A stretch of 55,222 nucleotides of DNA from Bdellovibrionia bacterium (GCA_030424665.1 JAUHWN010000001.1:1-55222); one strand, 5' to 3'; shown: positions 40,781 to 50,937, counted from the first letter of the stretch. Notes: generated from the letters alone by a model not told the origin. Numbers and translations: made by a program.

Positions 40781-41650
40781 TTATTTAACTCGATTTGCAG
40801 CGGCTTGCTGAAAAGAACTAGGCACCCGGGCCATAATCTCTGGCTTAATTTCGGCATTAGGGTCACCAAAGCCATTTGCGTGGTAGCACTCGAGAATCTG
40901 ATTTCTCGAACGCTCACATAGTTGACCACGGTCATTCACTTCTTTCGGATCAATGGGATCGAGAAAATCGATCTCTACCTCAACACTCTCAAGCCTTCTA
41001 AGGCCCAAAAAGTGGGGCAAGAATGTCATCTCTCCGTACCAACAAATTAGATCTCGGTTAGAGTCATTAAGCTCAACACCGTTAATCTTTTTATACTTAA
41101 TACAAGCCGGCAAAACGGGCTTCCCAATATTAATAGCAGTTGCAAATAGCCCCCGTTTAAACGGAAGAACTGTATTGCCATCTCCGGTCGTCCCCTCTGG
41201 GTATACAACCAGGTTAAACCCCTCATTCATCACACTGCCGATCATCTTCACGTCTTCTGCCAAGCGTTTCTTATTTCTACGCTCGATAAAAAGACTCCCT
41301 CCGGCCTCACAAATATCGCCCAATAAAAAAGTTTCTTTTATTTCGTTTGAAGTAACAAATACAGATGGAATCACACGTGCCATGACGAGAATATCGAGAT
41401 AAGACATATGATTACTAACAACAAAATAGGTTTGATCCTTAAAAAGGTCCTCCCTACTTTTTGTGATCTTCACATCGAAATTCAACTGATCAATTATTTT
41501 CGCGCTCGCTTGAGAGGTATTGTTGACGTAGTATCGTCTTTTTTGAATATCATTTGATAATTTTTTACTCGCAAAAAAGCTCGATGCTAGAAATTTACCA
41601 ACAATACCGGTGACATTAAGAACATTTCTAGGTTTTCCAATTTCAAGCAT
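40781..41650 (-). CDS. 1-acyl-glycerol-3-phosphate-type acyltransferase (OlsA/PlsC-like)
   Basis: 289 residues. Acyltransferase blocks: catalytic-type SNHMSYLDIL (HxxxxD) near residue 80, GSLFIERRNKKR, and the phosphate-binding FNLVVYPEGTTGDG (block III PEGT). PlsC family membrane-associated enzymes move an acyl chain to a lysophospholipid. Here the gene overlaps the GNAT-type OlsB-like gene by 8 bp at ATG 41650 (a GTG at 41653 is an alternative), the classic arrangement for ornithine-lipid synthesis, where OlsA acylates lyso-ornithine lipid. A conventional PlsC role cannot be excluded. Confidence 0.82.
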   Translation of the reverse strand: MLEIGKPRNVLNVTGIVGKFLASSFFASKKLSNDIQKRRYYVNNTSQASAKIIDQLNFDVKITKSREDLFKDQTYFVVSNHMSYLDILVMARVIPSVFVTSNEIKETFLLGDICEAGGSLFIERRNKKRLAEDVKMIGSVMNEGFNLVVYPEGTTGDGNTVLPFKRGLFATAINIGKPVLPACIKYKKINGVELNDSNRDLICWYGEMTFLPHFLGLRRLESVEVEIDFLDPIDPKEVNDRGQLCERSRNQILECYHANGFGDPNAEIKPEIMARVPSSFQQAAANRVK

Positions 41651-42488
41651 CACCGATAAACTTTCGTGCGTGTGCAGGACTTAGTTCTTCTAAATTTAGT
41701 ATGGTTAAAAAATCCACACAACGAAAATCTTTGTCAATTGCGGGAGGAATACAAGCTTTAGCTCCAGCTCTGATATAAGAAACGAACAAAGGAGGAACTA
41801 AGGCCTTAGCCTCTTTTGTCACTTCTATTTCTGAATCTAAAAGTGGCGATAACTCTTTAAACTTAAATTTTTTGGTGGGTAGAATTGTATAATTATCGGC
41901 AACCCAGGCTTTTTCTTTGAAGTATGCGCACATTTGGGCCGTAATACTTGGGTCCATTGTTTTTACACTTGTGCAACCAAATAAATATTGAGCACTCGTC
42001 GCTTTAAAATATGCAGAAACTCCTCGCCAAAGTAGTTGCATCACTTGGCCGTTTCGGTGATCTTTACCAATACAAGCACGGCCCAGCTCTAGTTTATTCC
42101 CCGGACGAGACAATAATTCACTGAGATCAAATTCTCCTTGAGAGTAGAAAACATCGGTGTGAATACTTGAAGCCACTCTGTATGTACCAACAACTTCATT
42201 AGATTCTTTGTGAATAATCATAATGTGATCACAGCGAAGATCCATTTTGTCGACATCGACACCCTCGTCGCTAGATTTCTTGAGCAACTCAGACATAAAA
42301 ACTTGGTATCTTAGGCGCAGACAACTCTCTAGTTCTGCCGGACTCTCAGCGGTTTTAACAAGATAATCCCCCTTCTCGATTCGAAATGAAACCTTCGGTC
42401 TAAATTTCTTAATTCGATGGCGATTGAGTTTTATCCATGACTCAATCGTTTTGAGGCGATCTTTTAGCTGCTCAATGGGCTTTAACAA
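41643..42488 (-). CDS. OlsB-like N-acyltransferase (GNAT fold)
   Basis: 281 residues from a TTG start preceded by AGGGAG. The region 60-230 carries the OlsB/autoinducer-synthase-like GNAT pattern: CLRLRYQVFMSEL, MDLRCDHIMIIHKESNEVVGTYRV, FDLSELLSRPGNKLELGRACIGKDHRNGQVMQLLWRGVSAYF. ELGRAC-(V/I)-x-x-x-x-RNG is the most diagnostic block. It is predicted to transfer a 3-hydroxyacyl group from acyl carrier protein to ornithine (or another amino acid). The downstream PlsC-like gene supplies the second acylation. It follows the macroglobulin gene by 90 bp on the same strand. Confidence 0.8.
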   Translation of the reverse strand: MLKPIEQLKDRLKTIESWIKLNRHRIKKFRPKVSFRIEKGDYLVKTAESPAELESCLRLRYQVFMSELLKKSSDEGVDVDKMDLRCDHIMIIHKESNEVVGTYRVASSIHTDVFYSQGEFDLSELLSRPGNKLELGRACIGKDHRNGQVMQLLWRGVSAYFKATSAQYLFGCTSVKTMDPSITAQMCAYFKEKAWVADNYTILPTKKFKFKELSPLLDSEIEVTKEAKALVPPLFVSYIRAGAKACIPPAIDKDFRCVDFLTILNLEELSPAHARKFIGDA

Positions 42489-42578
42489 TCTAATCTCCCT
42501 AAAAAATTAGGCTCTATTCTGGATTGATAGACTCATTCCAGCAATGAAGCAACTGTTTTAGCGCCATTAGAGCCCAAT

Positions 42579-45500
42579 CTATGGCTTTATCTCGATTTTA
42601 TAACTTGAAGTAAATGCTCCGAAGTCAGGTGAGTACATAGATTGGATTCTCGCAGGCCCCAGACTATAGACGCCTGGCGTTACTGCTCTTAGTTCATGAC
42701 GAATGCGGTATCTCCCTTTCGGAATATAACTCATGAAAAAATTCATCAAACTATCCCTAGGCTCTTGATATCGACTGACTCCTGACCAGCCTCTGCCTCC
42801 CATTCTCGACCATGTCCAACCGCTCCTTAGAACTTCAGACTCAAAGCCGGCACCCCTCGGATCCCGCAGATGAACATACTCTAACTCTGACCCGGCTTTA
42901 ATTTTTAGTTCCGAGACAATGACGTCTCCGACTTTAACAGTAGAACCTTTTTTCAATGGAACTAATTCGTAGCCTTTTTTCTTCTTCACTTTCTTGTAAA
43001 AAGTTCTCCCCATTTGTAAGGGACCCTGGCTAGAACCCTCATCAATATCTACAACACTGGATATTCGAGTTAAACTTGCAAAAGCTAAACCCGAACCAGT
43101 TTTTTCTATTTTTATCTCAGGCTTTATAGTATCCGCTTCTTTTCCCTCCACGGACCAGCCATAACGCTTTTCTGTGGAAGCGCTTAAATTAGGAATTTCA
43201 AAAGTTTTCTTTTTACCGGCCCAGTTGACCTTATAGACTTGCTTACCCGACAGAGCATTGATCGATTTAAGATAATAGATCATTGCAGTAATCGCCGCCG
43301 CTGAGGTCTTTGTCGACTTCCATTCATTCCCTTTTTTATTGAACAAAAGCCATTGAACGAGTTCGCCGGCAGCCTTTTGATCAATTTTCATCTCGCTGAG
43401 TGCTCGCAATATAAATGAGTGCATCTCGATCGTATCTGCATACCACAACCACGATTGAGGATCTGGCGTCCAATGTCGCCCCGATAAGGCGTCATATTCG
43501 GAATTTTTCAATAGTGTGCGCAACCATTGCTCGCCGGTTTCTTTCTCCCCTAATCTATAAAAAGCCAAAGCCCCCATAGCTCGTGAGTATTTGGTAAGTG
43601 CGACATATTTTTTCTTCGCTTGCTTTAAAACTTTAAGTGCACGATTCCACCCTTTAAAAGATTCAGTCCAAGACTTGGGAAAAGCACTGACGATATACGC
43701 CGAATACAAACTTAGAGATTGTTTTCGTAAGTCGTTTTTCTTGGCCCAATCATTCATCTTATCGAGTTCCGAAAAAACAAAACGAAAAGCTCGCTGAACC
43801 ATTCTACGATCCACCTGATAACCATATAACTGAGCCATAGACAGGCTATCGAGTACATACAATGTTATGTAAAGATCCTCACGTCCCCCTGGAAACCATA
43901 CAAATGCACCATTAGAAAGCTGTCGACTTTTCAGCTCTGAACGAACACGATCAAAATTCTTTTTCACTCGACTCGGCTTAAACAAACCAACGACAGAACT
44001 CGTTGGGTGCCCCTTAGAGGCGTGAACCCATGGAGTCTCCATCATTTCGATAAGCCTTCTCGGGTCATTTTGCTCCCAAGGAGGAAGTATCGAATTCCGA
44101 TCCTCTTTGGTTTCCATTACTTTTGATAGTTCGGGATTGCTATCAAATAAAGATTTAACGGCACTTAAAGGTACAAACTTATTAAGAAGTTGTTCTGTAC
44201 ACTCGTAGGGATAATTAATCAAAGAGGGAATCGCCTCTAAAAGATTTGTTGCGAGCTGAGGTTCAATACTTAAATGCAGACTTTCAACTGTATTGCCCTT
44301 TGCGCTTTTTAGGGCGTTGAGCTTGAGGCTTTTGGATTCATCGCCAGAAAAGAAAGCCATGATACTATCTACAACTCTTTCACGTGCAGGTAAAATGGGA
44401 ATGGTTTTAACCTCGGCATCCTTGTATTTTCCGGCATTGAAACTCGCGGTCACCCTCATCTCGCCTAATTCAGATGGAATCTCAAGTTCCCAATTGAGAG
44501 TAATTTGCTGATTTTTGTCGAGATTGAATTCTTTCGATGCTGGTTGATTTAACTTTTTGACTACAGACTTACCGTTGATCTCCACTTTGATATTTGCAAT
44601 GCCACTCACTTTAGCTGTCGTCAATTTATCAATGATGAGGCTCACTCTCATCCTATCGAACTCCCTAACAAAACGTGGGAGTTCAACTCGAATCATCACA
44701 TCTTTTTGCGTAAAATACTCTGTCTCAACGAAACCCAACTTCAAATCGCGGGTATGAGCTATTGCTCTATTTTTCCAAGTCGTGAGTCGTTCGGGCAGGT
44801 TAGTGCTGTATTGGCCCTGACCTTTTTTAGCCAGACCCTGTGTATGAAAGAAAGCCGTTTCTCTAAAATCCGACCGGGGACTCACATCACCCTTACCTAT
44901 CCCGTCATCACTACTCACATCATCGGAGGGAGCTTCTTTCTTTTTGGGTCGAGCTTTCTTGTTTGCTCCTATTTTACTTTCAGACAACTCTTTATCCATT
45001 TCGGGTGCAAAATTCGCTTGCGCCTCCATGGGCGCGCCACTACTGGCCACTAGATCTTCTGCTTCGTCTCCGTCGGCAAAATAACCTTCTCTTCGGCTTC
45101 TAGATCGTCTCGGATTCGAGAGTTCAGAAAAATAGGAGCTCGGAAATGCCTTCGGAATAAATCGGTTTTTTGATCGTCGCAAAATCTCGTAAAGTCGTAA
45201 TTTTCTAACTAAGTCATGACCGCTCGCACTGAGAGCCGCCTGCCTAATGTCTCGAGAGTATTGAGAATTACTGTAGAATCGACTCGTCCAGGGCGATCCA
45301 TACTTCTGATAATATTCGAGCGACTTATCAAACGAATTTATACTAAATTCGGACTGTATGGGTTTTCCATCTTGATCTTTAATTTCAACTTTGAAAACTG
45401 CCTTTTTACCGGGTTCAAATTTTTTATCATGCTTCAAGACGACTTTTAACTCCTTCGTCGACCAATCCACAGGAATTGATGTTGCCCCCTGGAGAATTTC

Positions 45501-48500
45501 GAAGTTGTTTACGCCAAAGTATCTGAAATTCAAACCACCCTGGTGGATTTCCTTAATATCAATCTCGTAGAGTGACGTTTTACCTTTTTTCTCAAAACCC
45601 TGCTGAACAAGAAAATCTCCATACCAGAGTTGATACCATTTTCCAGATTTCAGTCTATTGTCCCCATACAACACTCTCAACCGTTCACCAGGTTTATAAG
45701 ACGTTCTCTGAGTTAGAACTATACTTTGAAAATCCCAACCTCCTAGGTCTCCATTTTTTGAAGACACTATAAATGGATATTTCGCTTCAATATTTTTTGA
45801 CCCTTTCGATTTGAATGTCGCACTGATCCTATAAGCACCTGGAGAAAGGTTTCCAAAATGGATATTTCTCACTCCCTTAGTTCCGACCTTAACGTTTTCC
45901 TTTTTTACAAAAACAACCTTTTTCCAATCCATTAACAATTGCTGCCAATTTCCCTCCATTGGCTTATTGTTTTCTATTAGCTTCTCAAGTTTCATTTCTC
46001 CAAGGGCAGAAACCGGCTGACCATTAATATTAGAAAGTTTCATCTCTACCTGAACATCGTCCTCAGTCGTAAAAAAGCCCTGCTTCGAATTAAAGGCGAT
46101 AAAGAAATCTTGTGTGCCTACTAAAAAGTTCTTAGAGGCTTTAATAGTTCTGCCTCCAGAGTCTCTAGCCTCAATTTCTACCGTATATTGCTTCGACTCA
46201 TTGGATTTCTTGGGCTTAAAAGGAATCTCAAATATACCCGACTGATTCGTCTGAACTTGCCCATTAAGAACTTCGGACCGATTATAACCACCAAAGTAAT
46301 AACCCCAATAGGGTCTATAGGTTTGTTCATACACCGTATAATTGATTTTGGCCCCAGGAACATTACCTCCAAAGTAATACTTTGCTGCACCTGTGATAGT
46401 CACCTTCTGACCTGACTTCCACTCTCCTTTTCCTTCGTCAATTTTTACTTCGAACTCCGGCCGCTTATACTCTTCAACCGGAACCGTTCGATAAGTCGAA
46501 AAGTTCTCGCCAAATGCCGAAGTGGAAATTCGCAATGAGTAACTTCCTAAAGCTCGCCCTGTTGGGATTGAAAACTCAGCTGTGGTCGTTCCAAACGAAT
46601 TAAGCTTCAACTTTTTTTCTTCAATCTTCTCTCCATTAGAATCTGAAAAGTTCACGGTAATAGAGTTTTTAGCATTTAAGGGAACGTAAGTATTCGGTGC
46701 ATGTTCAAAACCATAGACTTTGATAATCAATTTTTGACTAGGACGATAGATGGGCCGATCTATTTCTGAAAAAAGCACAACACGTGGCTTTACGCGCGCA
46801 GCAAAGTAGTCTTCATATCTAAGATAAGAAAGAGATACTCCCTTTCTTGCTACAAGATCGTAGTAAACATAGTCATCTTTGGGCCTTAAGATTCCGGTCG
46901 CATATTGAGTTAATCCAATTTCATTAGTTGTTCGCACATAGGTTTGAATATCATTTGATCGCTGTTTTCGAATTAAACCAAAAACCTCCGCACCTGAAAC
47001 CGCATTTCCGCTAATTCCGTCAAATACAAATGAATTTACGACAGGACCGTTCACACGCCCATCCTTATAAAAATTCGTGTAAAAGGCGCTTTCTGCCTGC
47101 TGAAGCCCCGCTGATCCGACAACAACAATATCGCTAATTGAAAGATAGGTCCCAGTTAATAAAGATGAATTTTCCTCTTCAAACTTCTTATCTCTTGAGG
47201 CGACTATATAATAGAGTCCAGGCTTCAATTTCTTACTTGTAGAAACATTAAAGTTTTCTCTTTTATATTTTTCTTTGTACTTGGGGGAGTATGTAAATTG
47301 GTCGACAACTTCGTACTTCTTATAGAAGTCCTTACCCGAACGAGAGCGACGGATACTGTCAAATATTTCATCTTTCTTATCGTTGTAAGAATTTAAAATG
47401 TCATTTGTGGGAATTTCATAAACTCTAAAATGAACAGATTCAACATTTCTAACTCGCAGTGAAATTGGTTCTCTTAAACTGTCGTTGGTAAAAACACTAC
47501 TTAATTCTAACTCCGGGAAGATTACTTCTGAATAAAGAGCAAAACAAATATCTCTTCCTTTATTCTTTCTCTTACTCTTAACAACCTTCTCGCACAGATT
47601 AACGACTTTATCTAAGGCTCCTTTTTGTTCGTATGAGTTAGCTAGTCTTTTAAAAATATTAGCTCGTAATGCAATCCCCATATCTTTTAGGTCCTGTGAA
47701 CCTTTAAAGAGGTTAGATCTGCGAATGTAGGTTTCTAATTTCTTTAATTCATTTTTTCCGCCATAATCAGCAACTCCATTAACAGCGAGCTCAACAATGT
47801 CGATTCCCCAAAGCTGAGATGCCACCTTTCTGGAAGCTCGAAAGTTTTGACCATGACTAAGGACATTGAGCAAGGAATCGTTAGCTTCGTCTTTAACCCC
47901 TGGCTGTTTATTTTTCGCTAAGGCCTTTTTTAATGAATCGAGGCTTTTTAGTTTTTGCCTCAAACTATAATCATTGGCTCCTATGACTTTTAAAAAACTA
48001 GAAAATTTATGAATGTAATAATCAAAGAGTGACGTAATTTTTGTTAGGTCTCTGTCTTTGGTATTAACGACCGGCTCTGTCTTTTTAATATTTACCTTGG
48101 CAATTGCTTTGGACCGATTCCAAATCTGAAGGTATATTCCAAGGGTCTCAAGCTTCCACTGGTCGTTATTGTATTGAGTAAAGCTAATTCGTTTGCTCTT
48201 AATGGGGGCGCTATTATTATAACGTGTTCGATTGTAATAAAAGCCCGCTAAATCGGCTCGCAACAAAAGGAATAGACTTTTCCATTTATCTGTCTTTGCT
48301 CCCTTGTAAGTAAGAACTCTTTTGTAGGCGTCCTCAACTTTCCCTTGTAAGGCCAAGGACTCAATGACTCTGTAAGTAGCAATTTGTCGATCCTCACCAT
48401 CAAGGCTTTTTTCAAGGTTTTGATAAACACTCGTCGCCTCTTTATAAGAGCCTTCTTTGAAGAGTTTTGCTGCATAATCTAGATTCGAAGAAAGGGCGAC

Positions 48501-48542
48501 TGAGCTAAAAAATAAACTGCAAAATAAAAAAAAGAGCTTCAT
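42579..48542 (-). CDS. Bacterial alpha-2-macroglobulin family protein
   Basis: 1987 residues, one of the longest genes here. Type I signal peptide (FFLFCSLFFSSVALS), no lipobox. Residues 20-330 are TPR-like helices. MG domains follow (SEIDRPIYRPSQKLIIKVYGFE, the typical YRPGE-like step; ADSGGRTI; YKPGERLRVLYGDN). A Tyr/Gly-rich loop YRPYWGYYFGGYN lies near 740. A charged linker rich in Lys, Ala and Asp sits about 1170-1230, a candidate bait or flexible region. The thioester motif is YPYECTEQ with Cys1448, and the following alpha-toroid is complete. Such proteins covalently trap attacking proteases in the periplasm. No penicillin-binding protein partner is adjacent, unlike many proteobacterial copies. 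Confidence 0.92.
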   Translation of the reverse strand: MKLFFLFCSLFFSSVALSSNLDYAAKLFKEGSYKEATSVYQNLEKSLDGEDRQIATYRVIESLALQGKVEDAYKRVLTYKGAKTDKWKSLFLLLRADLAGFYYNRTRYNNSAPIKSKRISFTQYNNDQWKLETLGIYLQIWNRSKAIAKVNIKKTEPVVNTKDRDLTKITSLFDYYIHKFSSFLKVIGANDYSLRQKLKSLDSLKKALAKNKQPGVKDEANDSLLNVLSHGQNFRASRKVASQLWGIDIVELAVNGVADYGGKNELKKLETYIRRSNLFKGSQDLKDMGIALRANIFKRLANSYEQKGALDKVVNLCEKVVKSKRKNKGRDICFALYSEVIFPELELSSVFTNDSLREPISLRVRNVESVHFRVYEIPTNDILNSYNDKKDEIFDSIRRSRSGKDFYKKYEVVDQFTYSPKYKEKYKRENFNVSTSKKLKPGLYYIVASRDKKFEEENSSLLTGTYLSISDIVVVGSAGLQQAESAFYTNFYKDGRVNGPVVNSFVFDGISGNAVSGAEVFGLIRKQRSNDIQTYVRTTNEIGLTQYATGILRPKDDYVYYDLVARKGVSLSYLRYEDYFAARVKPRVVLFSEIDRPIYRPSQKLIIKVYGFEHAPNTYVPLNAKNSITVNFSDSNGEKIEEKKLKLNSFGTTTAEFSIPTGRALGSYSLRISTSAFGENFSTYRTVPVEEYKRPEFEVKIDEGKGEWKSGQKVTITGAAKYYFGGNVPGAKINYTVYEQTYRPYWGYYFGGYNRSEVLNGQVQTNQSGIFEIPFKPKKSNESKQYTVEIEARDSGGRTIKASKNFLVGTQDFFIAFNSKQGFFTTEDDVQVEMKLSNINGQPVSALGEMKLEKLIENNKPMEGNWQQLLMDWKKVVFVKKENVKVGTKGVRNIHFGNLSPGAYRISATFKSKGSKNIEAKYPFIVSSKNGDLGGWDFQSIVLTQRTSYKPGERLRVLYGDNRLKSGKWYQLWYGDFLVQQGFEKKGKTSLYEIDIKEIHQGGLNFRYFGVNNFEILQGATSIPVDWSTKELKVVLKHDKKFEPGKKAVFKVEIKDQDGKPIQSEFSINSFDKSLEYYQKYGSPWTSRFYSNSQYSRDIRQAALSASGHDLVRKLRLYEILRRSKNRFIPKAFPSSYFSELSNPRRSRSRREGYFADGDEAEDLVASSGAPMEAQANFAPEMDKELSESKIGANKKARPKKKEAPSDDVSSDDGIGKGDVSPRSDFRETAFFHTQGLAKKGQGQYSTNLPERLTTWKNRAIAHTRDLKLGFVETEYFTQKDVMIRVELPRFVREFDRMRVSLIIDKLTTAKVSGIANIKVEINGKSVVKKLNQPASKEFNLDKNQQITLNWELEIPSELGEMRVTASFNAGKYKDAEVKTIPILPARERVVDSIMAFFSGDESKSLKLNALKSAKGNTVESLHLSIEPQLATNLLEAIPSLINYPYECTEQLLNKFVPLSAVKSLFDSNPELSKVMETKEDRNSILPPWEQNDPRRLIEMMETPWVHASKGHPTSSVVGLFKPSRVKKNFDRVRSELKSRQLSNGAFVWFPGGREDLYITLYVLDSLSMAQLYGYQVDRRMVQRAFRFVFSELDKMNDWAKKNDLRKQSLSLYSAYIVSAFPKSWTESFKGWNRALKVLKQAKKKYVALTKYSRAMGALAFYRLGEKETGEQWLRTLLKNSEYDALSGRHWTPDPQSWLWYADTIEMHSFILRALSEMKIDQKAAGELVQWLLFNKKGNEWKSTKTSAAAITAMIYYLKSINALSGKQVYKVNWAGKKKTFEIPNLSASTEKRYGWSVEGKEADTIKPEIKIEKTGSGLAFASLTRISSVVDIDEGSSQGPLQMGRTFYKKVKKKKGYELVPLKKGSTVKVGDVIVSELKIKAGSELEYVHLRDPRGAGFESEVLRSGWTWSRMGGRGWSGVSRYQEPRDSLMNFFMSYIPKGRYRIRHELRAVTPGVYSLGPARIQSMYSPDFGAFTSSYKIEIKP

Positions 48543-48558
48543 AACTTACCTACAGGAC

Positions 48559-48586
48559 AAAAAAAAAGGCCACCCAAGGGTGACCT
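48559..48586 (-). terminator. Terminator between the TRL lipoprotein and the macroglobulin gene
   Basis: Minus-strand stem AGGTCACCC / GGGTGGCCT with a 2-nt loop separation (one G-U-type position), followed by a T9 run (complement of 48559-48567). It lies 16 bp before the macroglobulin start, so it should limit read-through from the TRL gene. Confidence 0.8.
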
Positions 48587-48608
48587 ATTAACTATCAATG
48601 ATTTTTAA

Positions 48609-48914
48609 TTAGCGACCGTGAACGACTGTGCAAAACTCAGCATAAAGTCCGAAAATACCGAAGGCCGTAGAATCAATATAACTGATTCTTCTTATGTCAC
48701 CTTGCTTGATCGCAGCTTCGATACTTGCATCACCAGTTGATATACCGATAATGTTTGAAATACATGCCTTACCAACTCTAGTACCAATTTTACCTCGAGT
48801 ACCCATAATTGGACCTTTACTATCCATGAACAATCCGCCCGGAGATGGACTCATTGCAGTTGCACATCCAGAAAGAATTATCGCTGTTGCTAATGCCGCT
48901 AACAATCTAAGCAT
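48609..48914 (-). CDS. TRL-family lipoprotein
   Basis: 101 residues. Lipobox IILSGC (Cys17). The TRL domain is recognised by GKACISNIIGISTGDASIEAAIKQGDIRRISYIDS, matching the family's GxAc...ilGl..tGDaSi.aA...g.I..I..vD pattern. GGGGG precedes the ATG by about 7 bp. The function of TRL proteins is unknown; they are short envelope lipoproteins. A single-gene transcript is likely, ended by the hairpin before the macroglobulin gene. Confidence 0.85.
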   Translation of the reverse strand: MLRLLAALATAIILSGCATAMSPSPGGLFMDSKGPIMGTRGKIGTRVGKACISNIIGISTGDASIEAAIKQGDIRRISYIDSTAFGIFGLYAEFCTVVHGR

Positions 48915-49014
48915 TACTGCCCCCTTGAATTACTATGATGTTTACTCTTTTAACGATAGCTAAATACAGTAGAAAAACAAGCTATTTTGAATATTTAGGA
49001 CTGAGGGAGGCAAA

Positions 49015-49479
49015 CTAGACTTCGGTCCATTCATAGATATAAACAACCTCAGAATTTTCCTTCACCTTGAAATTGATAAATCGTGAGCGAAGATTTCCAT
49101 CAGTCGAATAACTACGAAGTGCTTTGTTTTTACCTTTAAAATCAATCGAAAAGCAGGCCTGCAGCGAGGTCACCTTAGTGTCGTTTTTCACAATGTCACC
49201 ATCGTACCAATCATCGAAGACTCCCGTGCATCCTCGACCATTACAGAAGACTTCAGTTTCCGACTCAAGAATGAGCCCAGAAATTGGATTGGAACAATTT
49301 GATGTTGTTAAAAAACCATAGGCTCTATGGATACCGTTTGATTCTCGACTCCTACACTTCTCGGTTTCGCAAAGAATACGAAATTCTGGAATGGCTTGTG
49401 AGGAATTGGAAGCCTCGATACACGAAGTAGCCCCCAGGCAAACCAAAGTGAGTATAATTAATTTAAGTAATCGAATCAT
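49015..49479 (-). CDS. Small lipoprotein of unknown function
   Basis: 154 residues. Signal LIILTLVCLGATSC with lipobox (ATSC). The mature region has paired Cys (CETEKCRS, NCSNP, CNGRGCTG, QACFSID) and a beta-rich pattern ending VVYIYEWTEV. No family was recognised. It lies between TRL and FadL on the same strand with short AT-rich gaps of about 60-100 bp, so each is probably separately transcribed. Confidence 0.68.
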   Translation of the reverse strand: MIRLLKLIILTLVCLGATSCIEASNSSQAIPEFRILCETEKCRSRESNGIHRAYGFLTTSNCSNPISGLILESETEVFCNGRGCTGVFDDWYDGDIVKNDTKVTSLQACFSIDFKGKNKALRSYSTDGNLRSRFINFKVKENSEVVYIYEWTEV

Positions 49480-49541
49480 AGATTCCTGCCCACTGATAAT
49501 TTCGATGTAGTTAATTCAATTGTTTTCAAAAAACTCAATAA

Positions 49542-50843
49542 TTAAAAGGAGTAAGCCGCACTCATATGCAACTGAGTTGCAGAGCTTTCATATTTACCCT
49601 CGGTCGCACTCTTTCCGGCAGCGACATCACCTGCGGCAAAAGCATAGTCAAAAGCCAAGTCTATTTTTAGACCGTCCAATAACTCATAGCCAGCCCCTAA
49701 AGTAATATCAGTTCCTGTTCCTGGACTCGAAAAGGTTGGACTCGCTTCATTTTCGCTAACGACCTGAGAAGTTTGGGCATAACCAAATCGCAGAGGAAAA
49801 CCAAAACCTGTGTACTCAAGCCCAATCCGAAACACATTCTGATCTTTCCAGTTCGTTTCGAGCTCTGACTTCGTAGTCACACCAGATCGAGTAGTCTCAA
49901 TTTCTATTTTGTCGATCGCCGAGTAGTCCGTCCACGAGTATTCTAAGGCCACTAGTAATTCAGACATTAATTTATAGTGACCACCGATATTCAATTGTTG
50001 AGGTAAACTCGAACTGAGTTTTGATTGCCCCTCAAAATTCCCAACTCCGGCTGAGAAACCTAAAAGTGGACGTGCGGCTCCTGTGTTAAAATAGCTTCCC
50101 GCGAGATCTCCCTCGGCATTAAAGTCGATATTACTACGATAGCTGAAACCAACCCCCCAATCTTCTTCTGGAGAGTATTGAGCACCCAAACGCAATCCTG
50201 AATACTCAGTTGAACTCAGGTTTTCATATTTTGGATTGAGAATTATAGTACCATTGGGGCCGCCAGCGTCGTCATCTGCGATGCTATCGACTGATTGTAG
50301 TTCTGCAGAAACAAAAGCAATTCTCCAAGACATTCCAACACTCAAGCCTTCCATGATCTCGTAACCCGCGCCCAATGCGAGTTCTGTCAGCTGAAGATTT
50401 GAATTAATGTCTACATCGTATGTCGTTGTTGGAATTCCAGTGATTGCAAGGTCTTTGAATTCCGCGTTTACGCCACCGGCCACATAGCCACCCATGGAAA
50501 TGACAAGGTTGTCTTGAACTTTATAGGAGTAATTCACTCCAAACAGCGGCGAAAACCCACTTTCACTCGATTCTTGCTGGTTGGCAATTTGAAAAGGCGC
50601 TTTAAACTCTGAAAAAGTCGGTGAAAAGTTAACCGTTAATATCTGAAGGTCGTCTTGGTTAACGAGACCAGCAGGATTAAAAAAGAGCGCATCTGGCCCC
50701 GATGCTCGTGACACGACAGCACCGGCCATACCTTGCTCTTTGGCTCCCCATCCAATTACTTTTTCGAAGCCCGCAGCCAAAGCATTTTGACCGATTAGCA
50801 CTCCAAGAAAGATCACAATTAAATTTTTAAAAGATGAATTCAT
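49542..50843 (-). CDS. OmpP1/FadL/TodX-family outer-membrane transporter
   Basis: 433 residues from ATG at 50843, preceded by AGGGG at an ideal distance; an in-frame GTG at 50855 is inside that site. Signal peptide FKNLIVIFLGVLIGQNALA. The mature N-terminus, AGFEKVIGWGAKEQGMAGAVVSRASGPDALFFNPAGL, is the hatch-domain signature of FadL (including the NPA motif). It is followed by a 14-strand-type alternating pattern and a final LHMSAAYSF ending in Phe. It is expected to admit long-chain fatty acids or hydrophobic compounds across the outer membrane, which would suit a lipid-scavenging lifestyle. Confidence 0.92.
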   Translation of the reverse strand: MNSSFKNLIVIFLGVLIGQNALAAGFEKVIGWGAKEQGMAGAVVSRASGPDALFFNPAGLVNQDDLQILTVNFSPTFSEFKAPFQIANQQESSESGFSPLFGVNYSYKVQDNLVISMGGYVAGGVNAEFKDLAITGIPTTTYDVDINSNLQLTELALGAGYEIMEGLSVGMSWRIAFVSAELQSVDSIADDDAGGPNGTIILNPKYENLSSTEYSGLRLGAQYSPEEDWGVGFSYRSNIDFNAEGDLAGSYFNTGAARPLLGFSAGVGNFEGQSKLSSSLPQQLNIGGHYKLMSELLVALEYSWTDYSAIDKIEIETTRSGVTTKSELETNWKDQNVFRIGLEYTGFGFPLRFGYAQTSQVVSENEASPTFSSPGTGTDITLGAGYELLDGLKIDLAFDYAFAAGDVAAGKSATEGKYESSATQLHMSAAYSF

Positions 50844-50937
50844 AGATCCCCTCACGACTAGTGACTTATGCTAACCCACATATTCTTGCGCGCCGAAGCT
50901 CTTAAGACCAATAGAAAAGGGGAGATGCCCTAATGTG

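Noticed and set aside
44706-45053. Plus-strand frame of 115 codons antisense to the macroglobulin gene
   Set aside because: Antisense to a gene with clear domain structure, with no ribosome site and a Cys/Phe-rich composition typical of a shadow frame.
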